DNA of 64,000 bases from Enterobacter sp. SA187 (GCF_001888805.2 NZ_CP019113.1:3348001-3412000), one strand, 5' to 3'. Positions 38,366 through 47,544 are shown, counted from the first letter of the stretch. The notes: generated from the sequence alone by a model not told the origin. A program made the numbers and translations.

Positions 38366-39016
38366 TCAATGATGAAGCATTTCATCGACGACCTGCTCGT
38401 TAGTCAGCTGATACGGATAATAGGTCGGCCAGTTATCCATCTCTTTCAGCAGAGCGTCCTGCGAGGTATTGCCGGTGAAAATGTGGTAATGCGCGGATTT
38501 GCGCGGGCCGATGGTGTGATCGCTGAACTGCACGAACTTCGGCGCTTTACTGTTGGCATCCTTACATTCGAACAGGTAGCGCACGCCCTTCTTGCCCGAG
38601 GTATAGGTGAGGATTTTGTAGCCCGCGTAATCGTACTTACAGGCGTTAACCACGTCGCCGGTGTGGAATTCCATCACGCCGTTTTCAATGCCGATAGTGT
38701 CCACTTTCGTGGCGTAGCCTTTGCGGTAATAGGCTTTGTACTCGTCAGCGGTTTTGCTCTTGTCCTGTTCCGCTTTCTTCTTGAATACCGGATCCAGTTC
38801 GCCGCTTTCCAGCAACGGATAAACGGATTGCCATACGCCGTCCCAGTCGCTCAGGCTACGATCTTTTACGTCGCTGTCCTGGAATACGCCGTTCGCGGCT
38901 TTTTGTTCCATTTCGGTCAGCGGTTTTCCGTGAGAATGATGACCATGCGCCAGCGCCTGCCCGCTCAGTAAAAGCGCCCCGAGCGCCATTGCCACTGTTC
39001 CATATTGCTTTATCAA
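38366..39016 (-). CDS. zinT: Periplasmic metal-binding protein ZinT
   Basis: 216 residues if translation starts at the TTG at 39014-39016, exactly the E. coli length. The SD GAGGG lies seven bases upstream of that TTG. The ATG at 39046 abuts the Zur box and has no ribosome site. A signal peptide ends before HGHHSHGKPL. The YodA fold follows, with SDWDGVWQSVYPLL, KGYAT and the metal-site DHTIGPRKSAHYHIFTG. It captures Zn(II) (and Cd) in the periplasm and assists ZnuABC. It lies between ydbJ and nifJ, not its E. coli location. Confidence 0.93.
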   Translation of the reverse strand: MIKQYGTVAMALGALLLSGQALAHGHHSHGKPLTEMEQKAANGVFQDSDVKDRSLSDWDGVWQSVYPLLESGELDPVFKKKAEQDKSKTADEYKAYYRKGYATKVDTIGIENGVMEFHTGDVVNACKYDYAGYKILTYTSGKKGVRYLFECKDANSKAPKFVQFSDHTIGPRKSAHYHIFTGNTSQDALLKEMDNWPTYYPYQLTNEQVVDEMLHH

Positions 39017-39048
39017 AACGCTACCCTCATTAAGATTTAGAAACATGG

Positions 39049-39067
39049 ATGTTATGATATAACATTT
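39049..39067. promoter_or_regulatory. Zur box of zinT
   Basis: ATGTTATGATATAACATTT matches the enterobacterial Zur operator (GTTATAnnATAAC core, AT-rich dyad). It lies just upstream of the zinT leader and would block its promoter when zinc is plentiful. Confidence 0.85.
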
Positions 39068-39178
39068 ATATTTTCAAGCCCGACCATTAAACATCAATTC
39101 ATTGACCGGGGTTATGAGGAGTACACAAAAGCGAAAATGGCTTCAGAGGGGATTTGCTAAAATAGAAGCATAATTACA

Positions 39179-39208
39179 GGGCACGCCGGTGTTATGCGTG
39201 TCCCTTTT
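39179..39208 (+). promoter_or_regulatory. Terminator-like hairpin in the nifJ leader
   Basis: GGGCACGC (39179-39186), loop of 9, GCGTGTCC (39196-39203; one G-U pair), then CTTTT. A likely -10, TAAAAT, at 39158-39163 puts the hairpin near the 5' end of the mRNA, ending about 28 bp before the nifJ ATG. It could be an attenuator or a 5' protective stem. Confidence 0.45.
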
Positions 39209-39231
39209 ATTGCGCAATGTAAGGGTGTCCT

Positions 39232-42200
39232 ATGATCACAACTGACGGTAATGGCGCAGTCGCCTCAGTGGCGTTCCGCACCAGCGAAGTTATCGCCATC
39301 TACCCTATTACCCCCAGCTCGACCATGGCCGAGCAGGCTGACGCCTGGGCGGGCAACGGGCTGAAAAACGTCTGGGGCGATGTCCCGCGTGTGGTGGAGA
39401 TGCAGTCGGAAGCCGGGGCGATTGCCGCGGTGCACGGCGCGCTGCAAACCGGGGCGCTTTCCACCTCTTTCACCTCGTCACAGGGCCTGCTGCTGATGAT
39501 CCCCACGCTGTATAAGCTGGCCGGGCAGTTAACGCCTTTTGTGCTGCACGTGGCGGCGCGCACCGTGGCGACCCATGCGCTGTCGATCTTTGGCGATCAC
39601 TCTGACGTCATGGCTGTGCGCCAGACCGGCTGCGCCATGCTGTGCGCCAGCAGCGTGCAGGAAGCGCAGGATTTCGCGCTGATTTCCCATATCGCGACGC
39701 TGAAAAGCCGGGTGCCATTTATTCATTTCTTTGATGGTTTCCGCACCTCCCACGAAATCAACAAAATCGCCCCGATCGCCGACGAGACCATCCGCGCCCT
39801 GCTGCCGCAGGAGGAGATCGCCGCCCACCGTGCCCGCGCCCTGAATCCGGAGCATCCGGTGATCCGCGGCACCTCGGCGAACCCCGATACCTATTTCCAG
39901 TCCCGCGAGGCGACTAACCCCTGGTACAACGCCGTTTACGATCGCGTTGAGCAGGCGATGGATGATTTTGCCGCCGCCACGGGTCGCGCTTATAAGCCGT
40001 TTGAATATTACGGTCACCCGCAGGCTGAACGCGTGATTATTCTGATGGGCTCGGCGATCGGTACCTGTGAAGAGGTGGTGGATGAATTACTCACCCGCGG
40101 CGAAAAAGTCGGCGTGCTGAAAGTGCGGCTGTTCCGCCCGTTCTCGGCGCGACATTTGCTGGCGGCGTTGCCGGAAAGCGCGCGCACTATTGCCGTGCTG
40201 GATCGCACCAAAGAGCCGGGCGCCCATGCGGAACCGCTCTATCTCGACGTGATGACCGCGCTGGCGGAAGCCTTCAGTAATGGCGAACGCGACGCCCTGC
40301 CGCGCGTCATCGGCGGGCGCTACGGCCTCTCCTCCAAAGAATTTGGCCCGGAGTGCGTGCTGGCGGTATTTAATGAATTGCAGTCGGCAAAGCCGAAACC
40401 GCGCTTTACCGTCGGCATTTACGATGACGTCACCAACCTGTCGTTACCGCTGCCGGAGAATACCCTGCCGTCAAAAGCCAAACTGGAGGCGCTGTTCTAC
40501 GGCCTCGGCAGCGACGGCAGCGTGTCGGCCACCAAAAACAATATTAAGATCATCGGTAACTCGACGCCGTGGTACGCCCAGGGCTATTTCGTGTACGACT
40601 CCAAAAAAGCCGGTGGCCTGACGGTGTCGCACCTGCGCGTCAGCGAGCAGCCCATTAACTCCGCTTATCTGATTTCGCAGGCGGACTTTGTCGGCTGTCA
40701 CCAGTTGCAGTTTATCGACAAGTACCAGATGGCGGAGCGCCTGAAGCCGGGCGGTATTTTCCTGCTCAACACGCCTTACGCGCCGGATGAGGTGTGGACG
40801 CGACTGCCGCAGGATGTGCAGGCGGTGCTGAACCAGAAAAAAGCGCGGCTGTGGGTGGTCAATGCGGCGAAAATCGCCCGCGAATGCGGCCTCGGCGCGC
40901 GTATCAATACCGTGATGCAGATGGCGTTTTTCCATCTGACCAACATTCTGCCGGGCGACAACGCGCTGGCAGCGTTACAGGGCGCCATCGCCAAAAGCTA
41001 CAGCAGCAAAGGCACGGAGCTGGTGGAGCGTAACTGGCAGGCGCTGGCGCTGGCGCGCGAGTCGTTGTCAGAAGTGCCGCTGCAGTCGGTGAATGCCGCC
41101 AGCCCGCACCGGCCGCCAGTGGTGTCGGATGCCGCGCCGGATTTCGTGAAAACCGTGACCGCTGCCATGCTCGCCGGTCTGGGGGATGCGCTGCCCGTCT
41201 CTGCCCTGCCGCCGGACGGCACCTGGCCGGTGGGCACCACCCGCTGGGAAAAACGCAATATCGCCGAAGAAATCCCCATCTGGAAACCGGAGATCTGCAC
41301 CCAGTGTAACCACTGCGTCGCCGCCTGCCCGCACTCTGCCATTCGCGCCAAAGTGGTGCAGCCGGAGGCGATGGAAAACGCGCCTGCCAGCCTGCAATCG
41401 CTGGACGTCAAATCCCGCGATATGCGCGGCCAGAAATACGTGTTGCAGGTCGCGCCGGAAGACTGCACCGGCTGTAATCTGTGCGTTGAAGTGTGCCCGG
41501 CTAAAGATCGCCAGAACCCGGAGATCAAGGCCATCAATATGATGTCGCGCCTGGAGCATGTGGAAGAAGAAAAAGTGCATTACGACTTCTTCCTCGATCT
41601 GCCGGAAATCGACCGCACGTCTCTTGAGCGTATTGATATTCGTACCTCGCAGCTGATCTCGCCGCTGTTTGAATATTCCGGCGCCTGCTCTGGCTGCGGC
41701 GAAACGCCCTATATCAAACTGCTGACGCAGCTGTATGGCGACCGGATGCTGATCGCCAATGCCACCGGCTGTTCGTCCATTTATGGCGGGAACCTGCCGT
41801 CCACGCCCTACACCACCGACCGCCATGGCCGTGGTCCGGCATGGGCCAACTCACTGTTTGAAGATAACGCCGAGTTCGGGCTTGGCTTCCGTCTGACGGT
41901 GGATCAGCATCGTCAGCGCGTGATGCGTCTGCTGGACACCTTTGCCGATCGTATTCCTGCCGACCTTAACGATGCGCTGCACGCCCCCGCCACGCCGGAA
42001 GTTCGCCGTGAACAGGTCGCCGCCCTGCGTCAGCAGTTGGCCGGTACCGACGGCGCGGAGGAGCTGCTGACCGACGCCGACGCGCTGGTGGAGAAATCCA
42101 TCTGGCTTATCGGCGGTGACGGCTGGGCCTATGACATCGGCTTTGGCGGACTGGATCACGTGCTGAGCCTGACGGAAAACGTCAATATTCTGGTGCTGGA

Positions 42201-42756
42201 TACGCAGTGTTATTCCAATACCGGCGGCCAGGCCTCGAAAGCCACACCGCTGGGCGCGGTCACCAAGTTTGGCGAACACGGTAAACGTAAAGCGCGTAAA
42301 GATCTGGGCGTCAGCATGATGATGTACGGGCATGTGTATGTCGCGCAGATCTCGCTGGGGGCGCAGCTTAACCAGACGGTGAAAGCCATTCAGGAGGCGG
42401 AGGCCTATCCGGGGCCGTCGCTGATCATCGCCTACAGCCCGTGCGAAGAGCACGGTTACGATCTGGCGTTAAGCCACGATCAGATGCGCCAGCTCACCTC
42501 AACCGGCTTCTGGCCGCTGTACCGCTTCGATCCGCGTCGCGCCGACGAAGGTAAAGTGCCGCTGGCGCTGGACTCCCGTCCGCCGTCTGAGGCGCTGGCG
42601 GATACGCTGATGAAAGAGCAGCGTTTCCGTCGCCTGAACGCCCAGCAGCCGGAAGTGGCGGAACAGTTATGGAAGGACGCCGCCGCCGATCTGCAAAAGC
42701 GCTATGACTTCCTGGCGCAGCTGGCCGGTAAAGCGGAAAAACACCCGGCGGAATAA
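39232..42756 (+). CDS. nifJ: Pyruvate:ferredoxin/flavodoxin oxidoreductase (YdbK/NifJ)
   Basis: 1174 residues, one-chain PFOR. In order: N-terminal pyrimidine domain (YPITPSSTMAEQADAW), the transketolase C-like domain, two 4Fe-4S ferredoxin motifs CTQCNHCVAACP and CTGCNLCVEVCP, the third-cluster CSGCGETPY, and the TPP/Mg motif GDGWAYDIGFGG...DTQCYSNTGGQ. Oxidises pyruvate to acetyl-CoA and CO2 and reduces flavodoxin or ferredoxin. In E. coli ydbK is linked to oxidative stress (SoxS). No nif genes are nearby, so a housekeeping role is likely. Confidence 0.96.
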   Translation: MITTDGNGAVASVAFRTSEVIAIYPITPSSTMAEQADAWAGNGLKNVWGDVPRVVEMQSEAGAIAAVHGALQTGALSTSFTSSQGLLLMIPTLYKLAGQLTPFVLHVAARTVATHALSIFGDHSDVMAVRQTGCAMLCASSVQEAQDFALISHIATLKSRVPFIHFFDGFRTSHEINKIAPIADETIRALLPQEEIAAHRARALNPEHPVIRGTSANPDTYFQSREATNPWYNAVYDRVEQAMDDFAAATGRAYKPFEYYGHPQAERVIILMGSAIGTCEEVVDELLTRGEKVGVLKVRLFRPFSARHLLAALPESARTIAVLDRTKEPGAHAEPLYLDVMTALAEAFSNGERDALPRVIGGRYGLSSKEFGPECVLAVFNELQSAKPKPRFTVGIYDDVTNLSLPLPENTLPSKAKLEALFYGLGSDGSVSATKNNIKIIGNSTPWYAQGYFVYDSKKAGGLTVSHLRVSEQPINSAYLISQADFVGCHQLQFIDKYQMAERLKPGGIFLLNTPYAPDEVWTRLPQDVQAVLNQKKARLWVVNAAKIARECGLGARINTVMQMAFFHLTNILPGDNALAALQGAIAKSYSSKGTELVERNWQALALARESLSEVPLQSVNAASPHRPPVVSDAAPDFVKTVTAAMLAGLGDALPVSALPPDGTWPVGTTRWEKRNIAEEIPIWKPEICTQCNHCVAACPHSAIRAKVVQPEAMENAPASLQSLDVKSRDMRGQKYVLQVAPEDCTGCNLCVEVCPAKDRQNPEIKAINMMSRLEHVEEEKVHYDFFLDLPEIDRTSLERIDIRTSQLISPLFEYSGACSGCGETPYIKLLTQLYGDRMLIANATGCSSIYGGNLPSTPYTTDRHGRGPAWANSLFEDNAEFGLGFRLTVDQHRQRVMRLLDTFADRIPADLNDALHAPATPEVRREQVAALRQQLAGTDGAEELLTDADALVEKSIWLIGGDGWAYDIGFGGLDHVLSLTENVNILVLDTQCYSNTGGQASKATPLGAVTKFGEHGKRKARKDLGVSMMMYGHVYVAQISLGAQLNQTVKAIQEAEAYPGPSLIIAYSPCEEHGYDLALSHDQMRQLTSTGFWPLYRFDPRRADEGKVPLALDSRPPSEALADTLMKEQRFRRLNAQQPEVAEQLWKDAAADLQKRYDFLAQLAGKAEKHPAE

Positions 42757-42764
42757 GCCGTCAT

Positions 42765-42818
42765 CCGGGCCGAATGCTGGCCCGGTACTTTCTAAAGCCC
42801 GGTGCCCATCGGGCTTTT
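42765..42818 (+). terminator. Double hairpin behind nifJ
   Basis: First stem CCGGGCC-gaatgct-GGCCCGG (42765-42785), then AAAGCCCG-gtgcccat-CGGGCTTT (42794-42817), which ends in TTTT and is a standard intrinsic terminator. Confidence 0.85.
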
Positions 42819-42906
42819 AAGCCCCCTGAAAGGCCGTTATTTCATCACCCGATATGCTGTAAAAAATGATAATCTTGATGAATGCCGAGCTGTTAAGGAC
42901 ACCACC

Positions 42907-43119
42907 GTGCGCCATCATCCCGTAAAATCATCGCGAATTGCCTCCATCGGGTACGAAGAAAGCACCCGTACGCTGGAAGTGCGGTTTCATAATAAAAACG
43001 TTTACCAGTATCGCGGCGTCCCCTCGCGCATTTTCAGCGTCTTTCTGACGGTCGTCTCGAAAGGCCGCTTTTATGATGGCGTGGTGAAAGGAAAATATCC
43101 GGAGCACCGCATCGCCTGA
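42907..43119 (+). CDS. KTSC-domain small protein
   Basis: 70 residues from the GTG at 42907, behind AAGGAC; the frame opens further upstream but across the nifJ terminator. Almost the whole protein is one KTSC domain: SSRIASIGYEESTRTLEVRFHN, then VYQYRGVP...SKGRFYDGVVKGKY. Such domains occur alone or fused to replication and repair proteins; the function is unknown. Convergent with umuC, 4 bp apart. Confidence 0.8.
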   Translation: MRHHPVKSSRIASIGYEESTRTLEVRFHNKNVYQYRGVPSRIFSVFLTVVSKGRFYDGVVKGKYPEHRIA

Positions 43120-43123
43120 TCTT

Positions 43124-44395
43124 TTATCCCACCGGCACCATCAGAAAATCAGAAAACCGCGTGGTGTAGCGCGGCGACAGCATTTCACGTTTCATCTGCC
43201 ACTCCTGACGGATCCCCTGCCCGGCGAAATAGAGCGTCCCCCGTCCTTTTTTGCGGTTCAGTTCATCAAGCGTCGCCATCAGCGCCTCGCTGCCGGGCCG
43301 CGGGGCATGGTCATCAAACAGATTAAGCTGGGCGACGCCCTGGCTGAAGAAATCCCCCAGCATGACGCCCGCTTTCTGATAGTGGAATCCCTCTTTCCAG
43401 ATGAGTTTCAGACAGCGCGTGGCGGCGTCAATAATATCCCGGCTGTCCTGAGTGGGCGTCAGCAGGCTGATGGAGGCGCTTTTGCCATAGTAAGGCTCGT
43501 TTAACGCAAAGGGCGAGGTCTTCACGAAGGCCGAAATAAACCGGCAGTACTGGCGTTCCGCCCGCAGTTTTTCCGCCGCGCGAAAGGCATGGCTGCAAAT
43601 GGCCTGACGCATGTGCTCATAGTCCGTCACCCGCTCGCCGAAGCTGCGGCTACAGATGATCTCCTGTTTGGTCGGGGTCAACTCCTCGAACGCCAGGCAG
43701 GATTCGCCGCGCAGCTCGCGCACGGTTCTTTCCAGCACCACGCTGAAATGTTTACGGATAAAGTTAATGTCGGCATCGGCCAGCTGAATGGCTTTGCTGA
43801 TCCCCATTGCCTCCAGCCTTCTGGCGATGCGCCGCCCGATGCCCCACACCTCGCCCACATCCAGCCGCGCCATCAGCTTGCGCTGCCGCTCCAGGTTCGA
43901 CAGATCCACCACGCCGTTAAACTGCGGCCAGCGTTTGGCGGCATAGTTAGCCAGCTTCGCCAGCGTCTTGGTTTGCGCGATGCCAACGCCAACCTTCAGG
44001 CGGGTATCCCGCGCGATGGTCTGGCGGATCTCCTGGCCGAACGCCGTCAGATCGCGACAATTGCGCACGCCGGTTAAATCGCAAAAGGCTTCGTCGATGG
44101 AGTACATTTCCACGCGCGGACAGAGATATTCCAGCGTGTCCATTACCCTTTTGCTCATGTCGGCGTAGAGCTCATAGTTACTGCTGAAACAGGTGATGTT
44201 ATGGGCGCGAAACAGATCCCGCTGTTTGAAAAAAGGCGCGCCCATTACCACGCCGTATTTTTTCGCCTCGGCGCTGCGGGCAATCACGCAGCCGTCATTA
44301 TTGCTGAGCACCACTACCGGCTTACCCCACAAATCAGGCCGGAATATGGTTTCGCAACTGGCATAAAATGAGTTGACATCCACCAGAGCAAACAT
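43124..44395 (-). CDS. umuC: DNA polymerase V catalytic subunit UmuC
   Basis: 423 residues, the family length. Y-family polymerase with Asp6 (MFALVDVNSFYASCE) and Asp101-Glu102 (YSIDEAF) as the metal ligands, helix-hairpin-helix GVGIAQTKTLAKLANYAAKRW...VGEVWGIGRR, and a little-finger domain. Error-prone translesion synthesis with UmuD'2. It begins 2 bp after the umuD stop, so the two genes are one operon under LexA. Confidence 0.96.
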   Translation of the reverse strand: MFALVDVNSFYASCETIFRPDLWGKPVVVLSNNDGCVIARSAEAKKYGVVMGAPFFKQRDLFRAHNITCFSSNYELYADMSKRVMDTLEYLCPRVEMYSIDEAFCDLTGVRNCRDLTAFGQEIRQTIARDTRLKVGVGIAQTKTLAKLANYAAKRWPQFNGVVDLSNLERQRKLMARLDVGEVWGIGRRIARRLEAMGISKAIQLADADINFIRKHFSVVLERTVRELRGESCLAFEELTPTKQEIICSRSFGERVTDYEHMRQAICSHAFRAAEKLRAERQYCRFISAFVKTSPFALNEPYYGKSASISLLTPTQDSRDIIDAATRCLKLIWKEGFHYQKAGVMLGDFFSQGVAQLNLFDDHAPRPGSEALMATLDELNRKKGRGTLYFAGQGIRQEWQMKREMLSPRYTTRFSDFLMVPVG

Positions 44396-44397
44396 AA

Positions 44398-44817
44398 TCA
44401 GCGTGTCGCTTTTACGATAAAGGTGACCACGCCGAATACTTCCAGCGCATCTTCGCTCAGGATGGGAATAGGTCGATAGGCGCGGTTGAGCGGATTAAGT
44501 TGCAGGACGGGACGAAGCTGGAGTTGTTTGACGGTAAATTCGCCGTCGACGGCGGCAATAATAATATCGCCATGATCGGCTTTTAGCGAGGCATCCACCA
44601 CCAGCAGATCGCCGTCGCTAATTCCCCCTTCAATCATTGAATCGCCCGCAGCGCGGACAAAATAAGTGGCTGAGGGATGCTGAATTAGCCATTCATTCAT
44701 ATCGAGCGTTTTTTCAACATAATCCTGCGCGGGAGAAGGAAAACCGCACTGGACAAGATCGCCGAACAAAGGGAGCGCGTAAACCACGCGCAGTTCAGCA
44801 GGGTGATAGCACTTCAT
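44398..44817 (-). CDS. umuD: DNA polymerase V accessory protein UmuD
   Basis: 139 residues. The self-cleavage bond is Cys24-Gly25 (QCGFPSP), with the Ser60 (GDSMIEGG) and Lys97 dyad, all at the E. coli numbering. RecA filaments trigger cleavage to UmuD', which activates UmuC. AAGGTGA site; a LexA box lies 24 bp upstream. Confidence 0.97.
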   Translation of the reverse strand: MKCYHPAELRVVYALPLFGDLVQCGFPSPAQDYVEKTLDMNEWLIQHPSATYFVRAAGDSMIEGGISDGDLLVVDASLKADHGDIIIAAVDGEFTVKQLQLRPVLQLNPLNRAYRPIPILSEDALEVFGVVTFIVKATR

Positions 44818-45131
44818 GGTGAGTCACCTTATTTGTTTTTACTGTGTATTTATACAGTAGATTTATATATTACGCTGATCAAGTCCCTGCCTGAGCCGAA
44901 AAGTCTCATAGAATTGGCTTTATAAGATAAATTTCATTATTAATTAATGATTTAGATATATGTGTAAATTTTTCACGATGACGTGTGACTGCGTAGTTCT
45001 TGAACGAGACGGCGTATTCCGGCGAAAGGAGTAATCAGACGAATTTATTGCTACAATCGTGCCCGGCGGATCTGACCCAACACCAGGGTGGATGCCATAA
45101 AATGCCATCATCCGAACTGAGCCACTATTAC
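44818..45131. other. Divergent umuD-ttcA intergenic region
   Basis: 314 bp. It holds the umuD promoter with the LexA box at its left end and an AT-rich stretch (about 44860-44990) that should contain the ttcA promoter. Open frames through 45000-45131 are just the upstream extension of ttcA. I see no further gene. Confidence 0.6.
44840..44859. promoter_or_regulatory. LexA (SOS) box of umuDC
   Basis: tACTGTgtatttatACAGTa fits CTGT-N8-ACAG exactly, with flanking dyad bases. It lies 24-42 bp upstream of the umuD ATG. Only one box is seen. Confidence 0.93.
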
Positions 45132-46067
45132 ATGTCGCAAAATCAAGAAGTTAACAAAAAAGAACAGTATAACCTGAACAAACTCCAGAAGCGTCTGCGC
45201 CGCAATGTGGGTGAAGCCATTGCGGACTTCAACATGATTGAAGAAGGCGATCGCATTATGGTGTGTCTGTCAGGCGGTAAAGACAGCTACACCATGCTGG
45301 AGATCCTGCGCAATCTGCAGCAGAGCGCGCCGGTCAATTTCTCGCTGGTGGCGGTTAACCTCGATCAGAAACAGCCTGGCTTCCCGGGTCATATTCTTCC
45401 TGAATATCTCGAACAGCTCGGCGTCGAATATAAAATCGTTGAGGAAAATACCTACGGCATCGTAAAAGAGAAGATCCCGGAAGGTAAAACCACCTGTTCA
45501 CTCTGTTCGCGTCTGCGTCGTGGCATTCTTTACCGTACCGCCACCGAGCTGGGCGCCACGAAAATCGCCCTCGGCCATCATCGCGATGACATTTTGCAAA
45601 CGCTGTTTTTGAATATGTTCTATGGCGGCAAAATGAAAGGCATGCCGCCGAAGCTGATGAGCGACGACGGCAAGCATATTGTGATCCGTCCGCTGGCCTA
45701 CTGCCGCGAGAAAGACATTGAGCGTTTTGCCGAAGCGAAAGGCTACCCGATTATTCCGTGCAACCTGTGCGGTTCGCAGCCGAACCTGCAACGTCAGGTG
45801 ATTGGCGACATGCTGCGCGACTGGGATAAACGCTATCCGGGCCGTCTGGAAACCATGTTCAGCGCCATGCAGAACGTGGTGCCATCGCACCTGAACGACG
45901 TTAACCTGTTTGATTTTAAAGGTATTACGCAGGGGGCTGAAGTGGTGGATGGCGGCGATCTGGCCTTCGATCGTGAATCCATTCCGCTGCAACCGGTAGG
46001 CTGGCAGCCGGAAGACGAAGACGCTCAACTCGATGAGCTGCGCCTTAACGTTGTTGAAGTGAAATGA
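45132..46067 (+). CDS. ttcA: tRNA 2-thiocytidine(32) synthetase TtcA
   Basis: 311 residues from MSQNQEVNKKEQYNLNKLQ, the E. coli length; the frame opens 44 codons earlier without similarity. PP-loop SGGKDS for ATP, and the Fe-S cluster cysteines in TTCSLCSRLRRG with CNLCGS further on. Makes s2C32 in tRNA. In E. coli K-12 the Rac prophage is inserted at the 5' part of this gene. Here the segment KKEQYNLNK (about 45157-45183) is uninterrupted. Divergent from umuDC, convergent with dbpA. Confidence 0.96.
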   Translation: MSQNQEVNKKEQYNLNKLQKRLRRNVGEAIADFNMIEEGDRIMVCLSGGKDSYTMLEILRNLQQSAPVNFSLVAVNLDQKQPGFPGHILPEYLEQLGVEYKIVEENTYGIVKEKIPEGKTTCSLCSRLRRGILYRTATELGATKIALGHHRDDILQTLFLNMFYGGKMKGMPPKLMSDDGKHIVIRPLAYCREKDIERFAEAKGYPIIPCNLCGSQPNLQRQVIGDMLRDWDKRYPGRLETMFSAMQNVVPSHLNDVNLFDFKGITQGAEVVDGGDLAFDRESIPLQPVGWQPEDEDAQLDELRLNVVEVK

Positions 46068-46073
46068 TGTTGC

Positions 46074-46101
46074 GCCTCTCTGGTCATATGGCCAGAGAGG
46101 C
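46074..46101. terminator. Bidirectional terminator between ttcA and dbpA
   Basis: GCCTCTCTGG-8-CCAGAGAGGC, a perfect 10-bp stem between the two convergent stops. Confidence 0.75.
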
Positions 46102-46109
46102 ATTAAGGC

Positions 46110-47483
46110 TTATTTCAGTAAACGTACGCGGCAGGTCTTGCCTTTAATTTTGCCGCTCTGGAACTGCTTCCACGCCTGACGCGCCACGCCCTGACGCACC
46201 GCCACATAAACATGTGCCGGATGAATGGTAATCTTACCGATATCTGCGCCATCCATGCCCATATCTCCGGTCATCGCCCCCAGCACATCCCCGGCGCGCA
46301 TTTTGGCTTTTTTACCGCCATCAATGCACAGCGTCGCCATTTCCGCTTCCAGCGGCACAACTTTCACGTTTGCTGGCGGGTTCAGCCAGTTCAGCTTCAG
46401 TTGCAGCATTTCAGACAGGATATTGGCGCGCTGGGCTTCTTCCGGGGCGCAGAGGCTGATCGCCAGACCGCTGTTACCGGCTCGCGCCGTACGGCCAATA
46501 CGGTGCACGTGCACTTCCGGATCCCACGCCAGCTCGTAGTTCACCACCAGTTCAAGGGACTTGATGTCCAGCCCGCGGGCCGCCACGTCGGTCGCCACCA
46601 GGATGCGGGCGCTGCCGTTGGCAAAGCGCACCAGCGTCTGGTCGCGGTCGCGCTGCTCCAGATCGCCATGCAGCGCCAGCGCGTCCTGCCCTGCTTCGTT
46701 CAGCGCATCGCATACTTCCTGACAATCTTTTTTGGTGTTGCAGAATACCACGCAGGACGCCGGGCGGTGCTCGCTCAGCAGCTTTTGCAACAGGCTGATT
46801 TTGCCGTTGCGGGAAACTTCAAAAAATTGCTGCTCAACGGCAGGCAGATCGTCGACGGTATCAATTTCGATAGTTTCCGGATCGCGCTGCACGCGTCCGC
46901 TGATGGCGGCGATAGCCTCCGGCCAGGTGGCGGAAAACAGCAGCGTCTGGCGCGAGGCGGGCGCAAAGCGAATCACCGCGTCAATGGCATCACTGAATCC
47001 CATATCCAGCATGCGATCCGCTTCATCCATCACCAGCGTTTGCAGGTGATCGAGCGCCACGGTGTTCTTTTGCAGGTGATCCAGTAAACGCCCCGGCGTG
47101 GCGACGATAATATGCGGCGCATGTTGCAGCGAATCGCGCTGCGCGCCGAATGGCTGGCCGCCGCACAACGTCAGGATCTTAATGTTCGGCATAAAACGCG
47201 CCAGGCGGCGCAGTTCGCTGGCAACCTGATCCGCCAGTTCACGGGTCGGGCATAAAATCAGCGACTGCGTCTGAAACTGGCTGGCGTCAATGTGCTGCAA
47301 CAGCCCTAAGCCAAAAGCCGCCGTTTTCCCGCTCCCGGTTTTTGCCTGCACGCGGACATCTTTCCCGGCAAGGATCGCGGGCAACGCCGCTGCCTGGACA
47401 GGTGTCATGGTCAGATAGCCCAGTTCGTTCAGGTTCTCGATCTGGGCGGCGGGTAGAGCATTCAGGGTAGAAAAAGCGGTCAC
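46110..47483 (-). CDS. dbpA: ATP-dependent RNA helicase DbpA
   Basis: 457 residues from the GTG at 47481-47483, matching E. coli DbpA in length and start (V/MTAFSTLN). The frame extends upstream over the YnaL gene, but that part is not protein-like. DEAD-box motifs: AKTGSGKT (47-54), PTREL, DEAD (153-156), SAT, HRIGRTAR. The C-terminal RNA-recognition fold (GDVLGAMTGDMGMDGADIGKI, HPAHVYVAV) binds hairpin 92 of 23S rRNA. Acts in 50S ribosome assembly. Confidence 0.96.
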   Translation of the reverse strand: MTAFSTLNALPAAQIENLNELGYLTMTPVQAAALPAILAGKDVRVQAKTGSGKTAAFGLGLLQHIDASQFQTQSLILCPTRELADQVASELRRLARFMPNIKILTLCGGQPFGAQRDSLQHAPHIIVATPGRLLDHLQKNTVALDHLQTLVMDEADRMLDMGFSDAIDAVIRFAPASRQTLLFSATWPEAIAAISGRVQRDPETIEIDTVDDLPAVEQQFFEVSRNGKISLLQKLLSEHRPASCVVFCNTKKDCQEVCDALNEAGQDALALHGDLEQRDRDQTLVRFANGSARILVATDVAARGLDIKSLELVVNYELAWDPEVHVHRIGRTARAGNSGLAISLCAPEEAQRANILSEMLQLKLNWLNPPANVKVVPLEAEMATLCIDGGKKAKMRAGDVLGAMTGDMGMDGADIGKITIHPAHVYVAVRQGVARQAWKQFQSGKIKGKTCRVRLLK

Positions 47484-47544
47484 AGTATATTCTCGCGATA
47501 AAAGGCCAGGTTCAGCAGGCGCGTATCCTCTCAGATCTGCCCGC

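Noticed and set aside
42757..42906. MicC sRNA, next to ydbK in E. coli
   Set aside because: No matching sequence, and ompN is absent; only the double hairpin terminator is seen.
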